DNA of 64,000 nucleotides from Petaurus breviceps papuanus (taxonomy: Eukaryota; Chordata; Mammalia; Diprotodontia; Petauridae), in the NCBI GenBank assembly GCA_028583685.1, contig JAMXIF010000065.1:39177993-39241992 (forward strand). Reading direction: 5' to 3'. Positions 38,418 to 49,624 of the stretch are shown here, in pieces. Each line of letters opens with the position of its first letter. Within the stretch, counting starts at the first letter, position 1. A program made the translations under genes and the position numbers. Below the pieces are notes generated by a model. That model saw nothing but the letters and a program-made list of their open reading frames with translations. It ran no database searches and was not told where the DNA came from.

Positions 38418-39052
38418 CATGGAGTTAATAGTCATATTACATTCATATTACATACATATTACATACATTCATTAAGTACCAATTATATCCAAGAATTCTG
38501 TAACATTAGAACTGTCACCCAAAATATGCAAGACATGTTCCCTGACTTCAAATAACTTATAACTTCTTTATTTAATGCTTAATAATGCAAATGCATAGCA
38601 ACAAAGAACAATTAGCAGAGAATACTTAGCAAATCCAAGAATGAAAATTTCTTTCCAGTCCATATTAGTTTTCTTAACAAAGGTATTAAAAATTAATAAA
38701 GAAAACTGAGTGTTCTCTAGTGATAATCGTCACTTCTGAATTTTAAGTATTCTTGCAAAAGAGAAATACAATCTCTTTTATGATTGATACCTATTGGTTT
38801 GTAATCAAATCATTTCTTTGATTAACATGTTACTGAATTATTTAATTGAAGTTGACGGGGGAATCATATTTTTGTAACAGTCTTTGTGGGAGAATTTAAT
38901 AACTTTCCTTGTTGAAAGTTTCTTGAATACAATTCATTCTATATTATCAGATTTGTGGATACTGTGCAATATTTTTAAAGCAATTAATTATTATTGATCA
39001 TTAATATTACTAATTGAATCCATTTTTATTTATCAATAAATATTATTCTCTA
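38418..39052. other. 3' flank of the second OR gene
   Basis: AT-rich, no element recognised. An AATAAA at 38695-38700, about 280 bases past the stop, is a possible polyadenylation signal. Confidence 0.35.
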
Positions 39053-39280
39053 CACAGGCACTGAGGTGATAGAGTGGATAGAGAGCCAGGCATAGTCAGG
39101 AAGAGTTATCTTCCAGAGCTCTTGAGCTCTGACACTTACTAGCCTTGTGACCCTGCACAAGTCACTTAACTCTTTTGGCTTTAGTTTCCTCATTTGTAAA
39201 ATGAGCTAGAGAAGGAAAGGGTAAACGATGCCAGTGTCCTTGCTAAGAAAACCTCAAAGGAGATCACAAAAAGTTAGACA

Positions 39281-39599
39281 AGGGCCAGGAGCGCAGGGAA
39301 GGGGAGTCGCTGCAGTTTCCTGCTTCAATAGTGCTTGAATGGAACCCGCTGCTCGATTCCCAGCCCTGATTCTGGCATGGTGGAATATCTTTTTGACAAG
39401 TACACCCTTGGAGACAGTGACAACAAGAGCTAAGCCACACCTGGCTTCCCCCACACCTGGGAACTGTGGGCGCCACTCCTACTGTCTTTCAGTGAATGCA
39501 CATTTTGGTTATCTGACCTTTTCATAATCTGTACCAAAAAACTACCACCATTTACATCCCAATAAAGTGACTTGGTACTGATGAAAAAAATAAAAAAAA
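39281..39599 (+). pseudogene. FTH1: Processed pseudogene of ferritin heavy chain, internally deleted
   Basis: Bases 39301-39350 match the FTH1 5'UTR as I remember it, including the iron-responsive element at 39314-39344. The sequence then jumps, near 39360, to the very end of the coding region: 39368-39433 reads ...GMVEYLFDKYTLGDSDNKS followed by the stop, the ferritin H C-terminus (human form ends YLFDKHTLGDSDNES). A 3'UTR follows with AATAAA at 39561-39566 and an A-rich tail at 39583-39599, so it is a retrocopy. Nearly the whole coding region, about 160 codons, is missing. The IRE loop reads TAGTGC where the canonical loop is CAGTGC. It lies inside a MAR1-type SINE. It cannot make ferritin. 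Confidence 0.85.
39314..39344 (+). promoter_or_regulatory. Fossil iron-responsive element in the FTH1 retrocopy
   Basis: The upper stem ttcaa/ttgaa pairs fully around a six-base loop, with the unpaired C and lower stem expected of a ferritin IRE. The first loop base is T instead of the conserved C, which should weaken IRP binding. There is no evidence that it is transcribed. Confidence 0.7.
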
Positions 39600-39639
39600 G
39601 ACGTGACCAAAAAAATGACTGAACAACAACATAATAGTT

Positions 39640-39860
39640 TTGCAAAACACTTGACAGACAGTAGGCCTTTTGGTCTTTACAAAAAACCCATAAAGGAAGG
39701 AGAATAACTGACAGTCTTATGCGACAGTTGAATAAATGGTATTTCAGAGAAGTTATGTGACTTGTCCAGTGTCATACTGCTAATAAGTGGCAAAGATGGA
39801 ATTTGAATCTCCATTTCCTGATCCTGAGCCTCATGTTCTTTCCTTTATTCTGTGTTGTGT
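39640..39860 (-). mobile_element. MIR-type remnant, antisense
   Basis: 'ttatgtgacttgtccagtgt' and 'gaatttgaatctccatttcc' show an antisense core. Confidence 0.5.
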
Positions 39861-40013
39861 CCTTAAAAATGGCCCCATTTGTGTAATCTACTAAATGCCT
39901 TCCTCTTAACAACTGTCAGTTGTTTTTGATTGCTTCACCTGAAGAAACAGGCTTCTGAGGTTACTTCCAAGATTCCCACATAGAGTTTCCATTTCATCTA
40001 CCAGTGAGAAATA

Positions 40014-40190
40014 GGGCAGCTAGGTGGTAAAATGGTGACTTTGGGCAAGTCACTTAACCCTGCTTGCCTCAGTTCTTCATCTGTGAAATGAACTGGAAAA
40101 GGAAATGGCAAAACACTCCAGTATCTTTGCCAAGAAACTCCAAATGGGGTCAGGAAGAGTTGGATATGATTGAATAAATCAAATTTTAGA
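40014..40190 (+). mobile_element. MAR1-type core-SINE with internal deletion
   Basis: Starts 'gggcagctaggtggtaaaat', then jumps directly to 'gactttgggcaagtcactta', so most of the 5' half between the two is missing. The rest is normal through 'gttggatatgattgaat'. Confidence 0.8.
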
Positions 40191-41435
40191 AAGTGGGAAA
40201 ATGAGTCAGATCCCTAAATAAACTGTTTTCAATTTTTTGGATTTTAAGATTTCTTCCAACTCTAAAACCTCCCCCCTCTGTCTTTAATTATACTTAAAGT
40301 CTAGCTTTCTGTAACACATACTTTTCAACATTGTGCCTACCAGAGCCATGAAAAATAAGTCTACTCTCACTTCTATGAGACATAGTCCATCCAGTATTTG
40401 AAGACAGTTATCATGGTCCCCTAAATCTCCTCATTGCAGAGAATAGATACAGGAACCACAAGGAGCCTTTGACTCCAAATCTACTGATGACTCTCCTGTA
40501 CCACATAGAAGGTTGTATGATGAAAGTTATTGATATAATAAGGTAAATGATAAAGCCAAGGCCATATCACAGGATACCTGCCTGCTCATCTATTCCTAAT
40601 CCATAGGGCCAGAGCTATGGAAAAAGCAGGTCTGAATGCTAATACATCACTTTATGTAGTATTAGGGCTCAAAAGTCATGAATTATTATTATTATTATTA
40701 CTGTTATTGTTATCATTGTTATATAAATCAAATTAAATTCTACCATTGTCTTATAGTCTCACTTCAGTGGTGTCCCCTTTATTTCAAACTGATTTAAAAA
40801 AAATGTTTTTGAAGTAGTTATTTGCAGATAAACCTCCTTCCTCTGTGGACCCCCAATTTTAGGGTATTCCTTTATAATAAAATAAATAAGCAACATTTTT
40901 AAAAAGTCCAGAGACAAAATTGTCTCCTCCCAACTCTATGTGCATATGTGTGTTTGTTTTTATGTATGTGTGTATGCATATATGTTTATATAGACTTAAA
41001 GTCCTACAAATATGGTCTATTACTCTTGTATATTCTTGGGCATGTACTACAAATAGAAAATAAGGACTCAGAATTGCATAGCGGGAGTACATTTCATTAC
41101 ATTTGGGAAACCATACATACATATATACATATATATATATGTATATTTCAATTGTTCTATAGTATCTTCTACTATGAATCCATCACTTTAAGTCTAATAT
41201 AGCCCTGGAGATGTCATAGGACAAGATTCATTGGATACTACAGACCTGGGAGAATCCAGTTGGAGGTAATCTGAATGGTAATGGGAAGTATGAATATACT
41301 ATTGGTTATTACCAATTATGATTTGCAAATGAGAAATGAAGCAAAAGATATGAACAAGGTGAAGCATGATTGGGTAATGGGGTGGGCAGTGACAGGAAAT
41401 GAATAGATAAAGATCCTGGTACCCTTTCATTTGTA
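40191..41435. other. Gene-free stretch before the endogenous retrovirus
   Basis: (ATT)n near 40682-40700 and TATG/TA simple repeats near 40940-41145. Short open frames are made by these repeats. Nothing else recognised. Confidence 0.4.
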
Positions 41436-41441
41436 CTGAGG

Positions 41442-41816
41442 TGTCAACGGCCAGTCTCTGACTCTGTCCATACATGGGAAGATTCTGGTTCAGGATTTCT
41501 TCCAAGCCATTTCCCTGTGAAGTCTATATTATGTCTTACGATTGGCTCACATCTCTTCCTGACTTGCAGGAGCATAGGACGTGATAACCAAACTGTGACC
41601 CAGACATAGATACATGCAATGGAACAAGGACATTAAAGCATACAGATGTGCATAAATGAACAAAGGCATTTAACATTTTCTCATAGCTTTACATTCATTA
41701 TATAAACCCTGCCCTCTGATCAATAAATCAGAACTGCCATGACAGATCTCACCTGGCTCATGTCCATCATTCCACACTTCTCAGTTCAGCCCGTGCCCAT
41801 TTTGATGCAGGCATCA
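41442..41816 (+). repeat. 5' LTR of the class II ERV
   Basis: 375 bases, starting TG and ending CA. A TATA-type box (attatataaac) lies near 41698, and an AATAAA signal lies near 41722-41728 ('atcaataaatcag'). Its partner is 49231-49624. Confidence 0.9.
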
Positions 41817-41817
41817 A

Positions 41818-41836
41818 TGGCACCTTGAATAGGGAC
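41818..41836 (+). other. Primer-binding site, tRNA-Lys type
   Basis: tggcaccttgaatagggac begins one base after the LTR and resembles the Lys primer site TGGCGCCCGAACAGGGAC. Confidence 0.75.
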
Positions 41837-42038
41837 TTAATAAAAGTATGGGTAGAGGAGTGGCCTCCTGTAACTTGGAGAACATAAAAAAAGGTAGGAG
41901 ACAAAAGTCAAATTTTCTCTTATGTTCAAAAAACTTACAGAGGGTAACTCACCAGGCTAATGGATTATGTGATAGGGATTAGTAGAAAATACAAACAAGC
42001 AAATTAGCCCAGTCTCTGAAAAAAAAATTCAGGAGAAA

Positions 42039-42210
42039 ATGGGACAGGTTCAAAGCTGTTATCTAAGACTTTTTAAAAGAATAATAAAAGAAGGAGATTT
42101 ACTTATCACCAATAGGCAGCTACAAAAATTCTTGGAATGTGTAGAGCAGAATGGGACAGTAGATTTGCTAATAGAGGGTGCAGCAGAGAGACAGAGTACT
42201 TGAGTAAGAG
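42039..42210 (+). other. Gag-start remnant of the ERV
   Basis: An ATG about 220 bases after the 5' LTR opens MGQVQSC, the glycine-2 myristoylation type start of retroviral matrix proteins. The rest of gag cannot be followed with confidence. Broken. Confidence 0.5.
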
Positions 42211-45200
42211 ACTTAGGGAGGAGGGACTCCAGCATTTCCCTATTTCTGCCTTTTTTCAATGGAAAATATAAATGATATGTTTAACATCAGAAATGAAAGT
42301 GCCAGGGGTGGCTCAAACCATTCACTGTGATACAGCTCTCTTTGTTGGAAACATAAAAAGAAAAGGATCTAGTAAGTTTTATCTCACCTCCATTCTGGAG
42401 GACCAAGCATAATGTCTGATTCCTGCAAACAACCTTTAACAATTTCTAAGTGCACTCTTCCTGTCATTTTCTCTATCTGTCTGTTTTTTTTATGTGTCTC
42501 TGTGTGAAAGAGTGTGAGTGAATAATTTGACACCCTGTAATGTTTAATATGCAGCCAGACTTTCCTTGGAATGCTGTTATCTCTTTCCCTCTCCATTCTT
42601 CCACTGGCAGCAGGAGAGAGAAAGAAAGGGAAAAAAGCATTTTATTTTATAGGATTATATGATGATTATACTGTCATGGAGTATAGAAAAAAGTATCAGG
42701 CATAAACTATTTGCACGAAAAAGTGTGAACAGAAGTTTTAAGATTTTTAAAAGTTTGAAAATCTCCTCCTCTTCATTCCACTCTGGCCAGGTGGAGTGAA
42801 GAGAAGGTGAGAAAAAATAATAAGGGATTTTTTTCCCCTCAGATCAAAGGGCCACATGAATAAGCATTTCCTGCCTCACTTATTAGAGAAAAAAAAATAT
42901 TTGCCTACCAGAATACAACTGTAAGTCAATTGAATTCATGTGAAAAGTAAAAAATGTCAATCCTAATTTGATACTAAAGATAAGTCAGAAAGCAATTTGG
43001 GATATTTTCTAAGATCGGATAAGAAATGTGAGTTTTTTTGTGTTCTCTAGTACTGGAGAGAAGGGAGTAGGTGCCACTCCCAAAAATCATTTTTGCTGGA
43101 GAAGTCAAAGCTATCACTTTCAAAAAAGTTTTTAAGGACTGGACACATAAATAAAGTTTAGTAGAGTAAAAGTTAAATTAGCTGAAAATATTATATAAAA
43201 ATTTATAAAAGTCTCTCATTCTAGATCAGATTAAAGTAGAGAGAGCTGAAGAATAATAGGGAATTTAAGTTACCCTCCCAATCTGACTAAAGGGAGAAAA
43301 CATTAATACATTTATCAAGGACCCCACTAGCAACAGCCTTGGGACACTGAAGCCCACACCTTTAAGCAAGCAGATGAACCTCTCCATTCAAAACCTCTAA
43401 ATACACATTCAGCCTCTGTAGCTGTGAGAAGAGGAGAAAAATCTCTACACTTGATAACCCCAATTTTCTATCAATAATTGTTGCAAATAATGATTTGGAA
43501 ATACAATTAATGTGATGATGCCATTGTGTTGTTTTGGTCTTTTAAATTGTAGAAAAATTCTCTCTTTTTAAAATTGAGAGGTCATTGTAATCCAGAAATA
43601 GTGTTAAATAAAGAAAATTTTTAATCTGAATTTTGCTAAAACTAAAAGATAGAGGAAAAGTTTGTGTAAAAACAGTTATGTCACTTAACGTCTTATAATA
43701 TTTATATCTGCCATACAGGAGAGCAGGTATTTACACATTTTACTGTAGTTAAAAAGGAGGTCACAGCTAAAACAATTTGGCTATCATTTATGAAAATAAT
43801 ACCTGTCACTTCACTGTTTAAATGCTAAAAATTTAAAATTGCTAATGGATTATTGTATGTGGAAAGGAGGCGACTGACTGAAAACTTTATTTGGATTACT
43901 TCTGCTCATTCAGACCATTCCTCCCACATACATGAGATTTGATGAAGCAGGGGTATCACTCCCAGCCCCTCTTTAAAGTCCATCTTAGTTATTCTTAATT
44001 TGTAAAACTGCCAAGGAATCTATCTCTAAAGGCAAGGTCATTCAACCTGTGAAAGGAACTTGTTTTAGTTATGTAGTTCCTAAATAATGAACTTAATTTG
44101 CTAAGAAAGTTGCAAAATATTAAAAGGATTTCTAACAATTGGCTTTTACACCAGAACATGTTAAAATTTGAGAAAAAAAATGTTATATGAAATTCTTTAT
44201 GTAGGAGTAACCTAGTAAATCTTTATTGTTTATTACAGCTCCATGGGAATAAAATCAACATGTAATTGGATATGAGTTGTGATTGGTTAAAAATTGTTGC
44301 TTAAAATAAAAAAGCATTTAAGACTATATTTAATTCACATATTCTTATTTTTTTCTTTTTATATAAAAATTTCTATGATCAGAATAATTAGTCAATAAAG
44401 AATATGAACTCTTCTCTGTTAACTTTATGGAAAATCTAATATATTTTATAAAAAATTAGAATATATACAGAAATTTATACAAACTATTTAGGATCACTTT
44501 ATAATATTCCCATTGTTTAGAGAGATTCTAATACTAATAGCTTTTATAAGTGCTTTGATCAGCTTCTTAATTATCACCAATATAAAGATTTAATTACTAT
44601 ACATTTTTTTGACTAAAAACCTTTGTGATATCTAATAATTATGCAATAATTTGTTAATAAATACCTTGAGAATTTATGTTACTTGTGTTACTTATGTTAC
44701 ACCAATTTGTTTTTAATTAATCTCAATCTTAAAAGTTTTGTTTTTGCTTTTAGGTAAAAAACAGAGCTATCATTTTAAAACTTATCAATTAATTTTCTTC
44801 ATAAAAGTTCAGTGATCATTTATGAATTTTAAAACTCTTGAGAATAAATGGGATATACTTTTAAAAATTCTTTTCAATCCCTAGAATGATTAAAAAAAAA
44901 CTACTAAAACTTTAATTTCCACGGAAATTTATAGCTAAGTTAAAGTAAAGTAGAATAGATTTTGCTGTTTTGATTTAGCAATAGTTAAGTAGTGTAGGAA
45001 CTTATTATAGGTAAAAGATTCAATTTCTGAAATATCTCTTTCTTCCAAAGTGAATATAATCAGAAGATAAACAAGCTTTGTGAAACAAGGATGTAGGTCT
45101 ACTATTCAGTGGTAAAGTTCTAGTCAGGAACTTCTTTTGTCTATCAGCTTCCTGGAAATGCAAGCTAAATAATTCTAATTATATTAATGTTAATTCTAAT

Positions 45201-45270
45201 AATGATAAAGTTGTTAATATTCACTTTACTTCTGCCCACTAGAAACAACTTTCTCCTATGATATTATTGT
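42211..45270 (+). other. ERV interior, strongly decayed (expected gag-pol)
   Basis: AT-rich and without readable domains by eye. It is assigned to the ERV only by its position between the gag start and the integrase remnant. Confidence 0.45.
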
Positions 45271-45639
45271 TAAATGATTTTTTACTTTTTTCCCTTAATA
45301 TTGTGTCAGATAGCAAATATTCAGTGTACGTGTGCCCACATATTGATACTGCTAAACTTAAGCACACACAGTGTAGATATACTTTTATCATTTTTTTCTA
45401 AGATTACAAACTCTCATAAGATAGAGGTCACAACCTATTTAACTCATATTACAATTCATTTTTCACTTCCTGGACTTCTTTATCAAAATAATGCAGCTAT
45501 TAATAAAAAATTTCAAGCTTTTCCATTTTTTTCCAATATATTCATAGAGCTATGTTATACCACTTTTATTTTCATCAAAATGTACATACTCTATGTAAAC
45601 AATTCCATGTTATTAGGAAACAAGCTAGACAGATTATTA

Positions 45640-45830
45640 AAAACTGCGTTCAATGTGTTTTATATATATGTATGTGTTATTCCTCCAACTTCTCTTTATA
45701 CAGGGAAAGCAGTAAAAAATGTAATTAACCATATGTTTCAGTCTTTCGCCTCAATGGGCATTCCAAAACAATTGAAAACTGATAATGCCCCACCTACACT
45801 ATCAAATTATTGCACTCTTTCTTAGATCAC
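45640..45830 (+). other. Integrase remnant of the ERV
   Basis: Residues reading HMFQSFASMGIPKQLKTDN followed by a proline a few residues on match the betaretroviral integrase core around the second catalytic aspartate (KTDNGPAY in relatives). Broken. Confidence 0.7.
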
Positions 45831-47215
45831 TTTCAAATGATACTAATTACAGGCATAACCCTTATAATCTTGACAAATAGAATAAAGATATTAAGCCTAT
45901 TTACAAAATATAAAGAGACTTGGTCCAATTCATTATAAAGGCAATTAGCTACTGTATTATACACCCAAAACCATTTTTTTGACATAGCTAAAAAAGAGTA
46001 TACACCAGCAGTAAAATAATATGAAAAGATGAATAGTTCCCAAATGAAGGTCATCCAAACACAAATATGGGAAGGGCCTGACCCTTATTGGGGGGAACTA
46101 GGCTATGTTTATGTTTTCCAGAAAGCGTGGAACAAGAAGTGTGAATCCCTGAAAGAAATGTCAGGGCTTATACTCTAGCTCACCCAGAAGACGAAAAGAA
46201 CTCTGGCAGCAGCAGAAGAAATCACGGAGATAGAACATGGGAATAAAGAAGAAGAGGTCTCCTAATGCAGCCACTACACAAAAAAAGGTATCCCCACATA
46301 GGGGGGGGGATGAAACTGAATATTTATTATATCAAGCCAAATAAGTGAAACCTGTTACCCCAGGATTAGTGTTTCTTGCTATGATCACTCTGACTTCAAT
46401 ACAAACTGAACTGGTTGCATCCTGATTTCAATCCTGAGACTTATACCTTTAACACATCAATTGTTTCATATATAACCACATATATTTGACCCCCTCAAGT
46501 CTTCTTTACTTCTACTAATGTGAATCATTTACAGATGATATAAATCAATACTATATTTTATTGGAACATAACCTGCTTGTAGAACCACCCTATTTTGGTT
46601 TCAGACATCAGGAGAATCTACACCTTTAGTAATATCTGGTTTTCTAGCTACAAAAAGGACTCCTAATTATGGGACTAATTGCCACATCCTGTCTCTTAAT
46701 ATTAACAACTCTGTCTTCTATTTATTTACTAAATGAAATACCAACTCCTCAATTTGTGACTGAATTGACAAAGAATGTGAGCTTGGCTTTAAGAAACATG
46801 TAATTATGGATACACCTATCTATGTGTGACTCTTTTGTATGGAATATTATGCATTAATTGTGCTCTTACTCAATGCATAACTGGTAGAGATTCATTATAG
46901 TAATTGTTGAACAATCTTCATTTGATTTTTCTAAATAATTAAAAAAAATTTTTTTGGTTTATTTAAAAGAAGGGGGAAAGGTTTGTCAGACTTCTTGTTA
47001 CTAGACTCACTGCCCTACTGTTATTCTAATATTATTGATAATTTCAACTAGTGTCTACAATTTCTCTATTTAGAAAAATTAAAAAAGACTGTACAATATA
47101 TTAATGAATTATAAACAGTGTTTCTGTAGCCTTTATAATATGACAGAATATAGATAAGGATTTTTTGTATACAACCAATGTATTAGAACAATTAGTATTG
47201 TATTTACATATATTT

Positions 47216-48130
47216 ATTTTTTTTTCATTTTTTCAAATGCTTTATTAACTTCTGATTTACATCATTCATTTCCACCAGATTTTGAGCTACAAATTTTCTC
47301 CCTGTTTTTCCCCTACCCACCGCCCCAAAAAAGCCGTTCCACAGGATATCCCCTCCTCCAATTTGCTCTCTCCCATATCTTCTCCCATACCCCTTTGACT
47401 TTTCCAGTAGGGCATAGTGGATCTCTATGCCTCAGTGCCTGTATATCTTACTTCCCAATTACCTGTAAAATAGTATTAATAGTATATATATGTATATATA
47501 ATATGTTTTAAAAACATTTTATTTTAAAACTTTGAATTCCAGATTCCTTCCCTTCCTCCATTGTCACCCACCCTAAGTGGGAATATAAGCAATTTAGTAT
47601 AGGTTGTCCATGTGTAGTTAATGCAAAACATTACCATAGTAGATATATTGTTAAAGACTGACTATATTTCCCTCCCTCCTATCCCACCTCCCTCTTGTTC
47701 TATTCTCTACTTGATCCCATCCCTTTTCAAAAGTGGGTGCTTCCAACTTCCCTCCCCCCCCCAGCCTGCCCTCCCTTCCATCATCCTCCCTCTCATCCCC
47801 TTCCCTCCTACTCTCCTGTAGAGTGAGATACCCTATTTAGTGTGTATGTCATTCCCTCCCCGAGACAAATTCAATGAGAATAAGGTTGACCCATTCCCTT
47901 TTGCCTTCCTATTCTTCCCCTCCATTGTAACCATTTTCCCTTGCCTCTTCTATATGAGATAGTTTACCCCATTCTGTCTCTCCCCATCTCCTCTCATTAT
48001 ATTCCTCTCTCACCTCTTAATTTCACCTTTTAAGTATCATCCCTTCCTATTAAATTGGTCCTGTGCCCTCTATCTATGTATACCTGTTAGTATACTTTAG
48101 TATAATAAACAATCATAAAATTATATAAAA
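47216..48130 (-). mobile_element. L1/HAL1 3' module inserted in the ERV, antisense
   Basis: A T-rich start (the antisense poly-A) is followed by the reverse complement of the purine-rich module seen at 2925-3765. A 26-bp direct duplication (47190-47215 and 48131-48156, starting aattagtattgtattt) flanks it exactly, so it is a 5'-truncated insertion younger than the ERV. Confidence 0.9.
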
Positions 48131-48473
48131 AATTAGTATTGTATTTACATATATTTGTGTAACACCTTTAGTCTCTATTACCTCTGATTCTAATGTTTTT
48201 TTGGGGACAAATATGTGTACAACTTCTTGGTGTTTGATATGATTCAGATATTACAAAGTATGTCAGAAAACATCCAAAATTGTCATCACTCTGGAATTGA
48301 TCCAGGAACATTGACAACACAATAATGTTAACATTAGTGAAGTTATTTCCTTTTAATTTGATGTCTATGATTTTACATATTTTACCTGTATTGATTATTG
48401 TATTATTTCTTTTTATATGCCTTCCTGCAGTGACCAGACTGATATCACAGCCTTTGTAACCATTATTGAGTTG

Positions 48474-48552
48474 GGGATGGCTAGGTGGCACAGTGAGTAA
48501 AGCACTGGCCCTGGAGTCAGGAGGACCCGAGTTTGGTTCTGGCCTCAGACAC

Positions 48553-48599
<47 letters not shown>

Positions 48600-48689
48600 A
48601 TACACACACACACAAACTAGATGTGTAACCTTGGGCAAGTTACTTAAACCCAATTTCCCTCCAAAAAAAAGGCAAAAAGAAAAATAAGT
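48474..48689 (+). mobile_element. Core-SINE with internal (CA)n, inserted in the ERV
   Basis: Starts 'gggatggctaggtggcacag'. (CA)n at 48555-48613 sits at the same point in the SINE as in the copy at 29160. It ends in an A-rich tail. A 15-bp duplication, accattattgagttg, flanks it (48459-48473 and 48690-48704). Confidence 0.9.
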
Positions 48690-49220
48690 ACCATTATTGA
48701 GTTGATAATGTATGTATTTAATATATGTATGCATTAAAATGTATGAACATAACTTTAAAGATCAGGATTTATATTGGAATGTTACTTGTAAAACTTGTAA
48801 TCTGATAGTAGAACACAAAATTGCAGTGTGTCTGTCATTATACTTATGTTTGTATAACTCCATATATTTGGAATAATGAAACTTCTAATGTTATTTGGAG
48901 TCAAATTAGGAATAGGCTCAATGACTCTTTGCATAGTCATAATTTCACCTGGGATAGAAATTAATTGTCCTTTTTGACTGAACAAATTACACAAAGTCAT
49001 ATTTCAGGAATTGATCCTGAAGATATAGTCAATCAGATAGTTAATTGGATAAATTCAATTAATGTATTTTATAATCTTAACTCTCTATTGGTTCACTTTG
49101 TTCTAGTTGCATGCTTGCTGATGATATTTTGCCTTGTTGCACCTCTGAGGATTCACATGCTCAGCCGGTCTTTCCTGGCTTTGAGAACCAAGGTTCATGC
49201 TCTTAATTTACTTGTCCAGA

Positions 49221-49230
49221 AAGGGGGAGA
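49221..49230 (+). other. Polypurine tract of the ERV
   Basis: aagggggaga directly abuts the TG start of the 3' LTR, the expected site for plus-strand priming. Confidence 0.8.
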
Positions 49231-49624
49231 TGTCGAGGGCCAGTCTCTGACCCTGTCCATACATGGGAAGATTCTGGTTCAGGATTTCTCCCAAGCCATT
49301 TCCCTGTGAAGGCTATATTATGTCTTAAGATTGGATCACCATCTCTTCCTGACTTGCAAGAGCTTAGGATGAGATAACTGAGCTGTGACCCAGACATAGA
49401 TGCATGCAAGGGAACAAGGACATTAAAACGTACCGATGTGCATAAATTAACAAGGACATTAAACATTTTCTCATGGGAACCTAAGAGATAATTGCTTTAC
49501 ATTCATTATATAAACCCTGCCCTCTGATCAATAAATCAGAACTGCCATGACAGATCTCACCTGGCTCATGTCCATCATTCCACAGTTCTCAGTTCGGCCT
49601 GTGCCCATTTTGATACAGGTATCA
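49231..49624 (+). repeat. 3' LTR of the class II ERV
   Basis: 394 bases, TG...CA, the same elements as the 5' LTR. The length difference is mainly one short stretch near 49468-49490. Confidence 0.9.

Larger units (their letters stand above)
39053..39630 (+). mobile_element. MAR1-type core-SINE split by the FTH1 retrocopy
   Basis: The SINE body runs from 39053 to about 39280 ('gtgaccctgcacaagtcact', 'cctcatttgtaaaatgagct', 'cacaaaaagttagaca'). Its last part resumes after the retrocopy at about 39600 ('gtgaccaaaaaaatgactga'). The SINE was therefore present first. Its 5' third has a duplicated-looking 'gagctcttgagctc'. Confidence 0.8.
46060..49220 (+). other. Envelope-region remnant of the ERV
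   Basis: Before the purine tract, about 49010-49220 encodes an amphipathic stretch, a long hydrophobic segment (VHFVLVACLLMIFCLVAP) and a short tail, as in a retroviral transmembrane envelope subunit. The upstream part is interrupted by an L1/HAL1 piece (47216-48130) and a SINE (48474-48689). Broken. Confidence 0.6.
41442..49624 (+). mobile_element. Endogenous retrovirus, class II (betaretrovirus-like), full structure but broken
   Basis: Two related LTRs enclose about 7.4 kb. A primer-binding site resembling the tRNA-Lys type follows the 5' LTR, and a purine tract precedes the 3' LTR. Gag-, integrase- and envelope-like remnants lie in retroviral order. Six-base flanks (ctgagg at 41436-41441 and gtgagg at 49625-49630) fit a target-site duplication with one change. 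tRNA-Lys priming, the 6-bp duplication and the integrase remnant point to the ERV-K/betaretrovirus group. It carries many breaks and is a fossil. The LTRs differ at roughly 7-8% of sites by hand count, which suggests an age of order ten to twenty million years if neutral rates are 2-3 per billion sites per year. Two later retroposons sit in its 3' part. Confidence 0.85.

Noticed and set aside
48168-48734. 188-codon minus-strand open frame
   Set aside because: It crosses the SINE and its CA repeat inside the ERV and has no independent protein signal.
41442-49624. Possibility that the two LTR-like copies are just a dispersed SINE or LINE repeat
   Set aside because: The Lys-type primer site after the first, the purine tract before the second, matching 6-base flanks and integrase and envelope remnants between them all fit a retrovirus.
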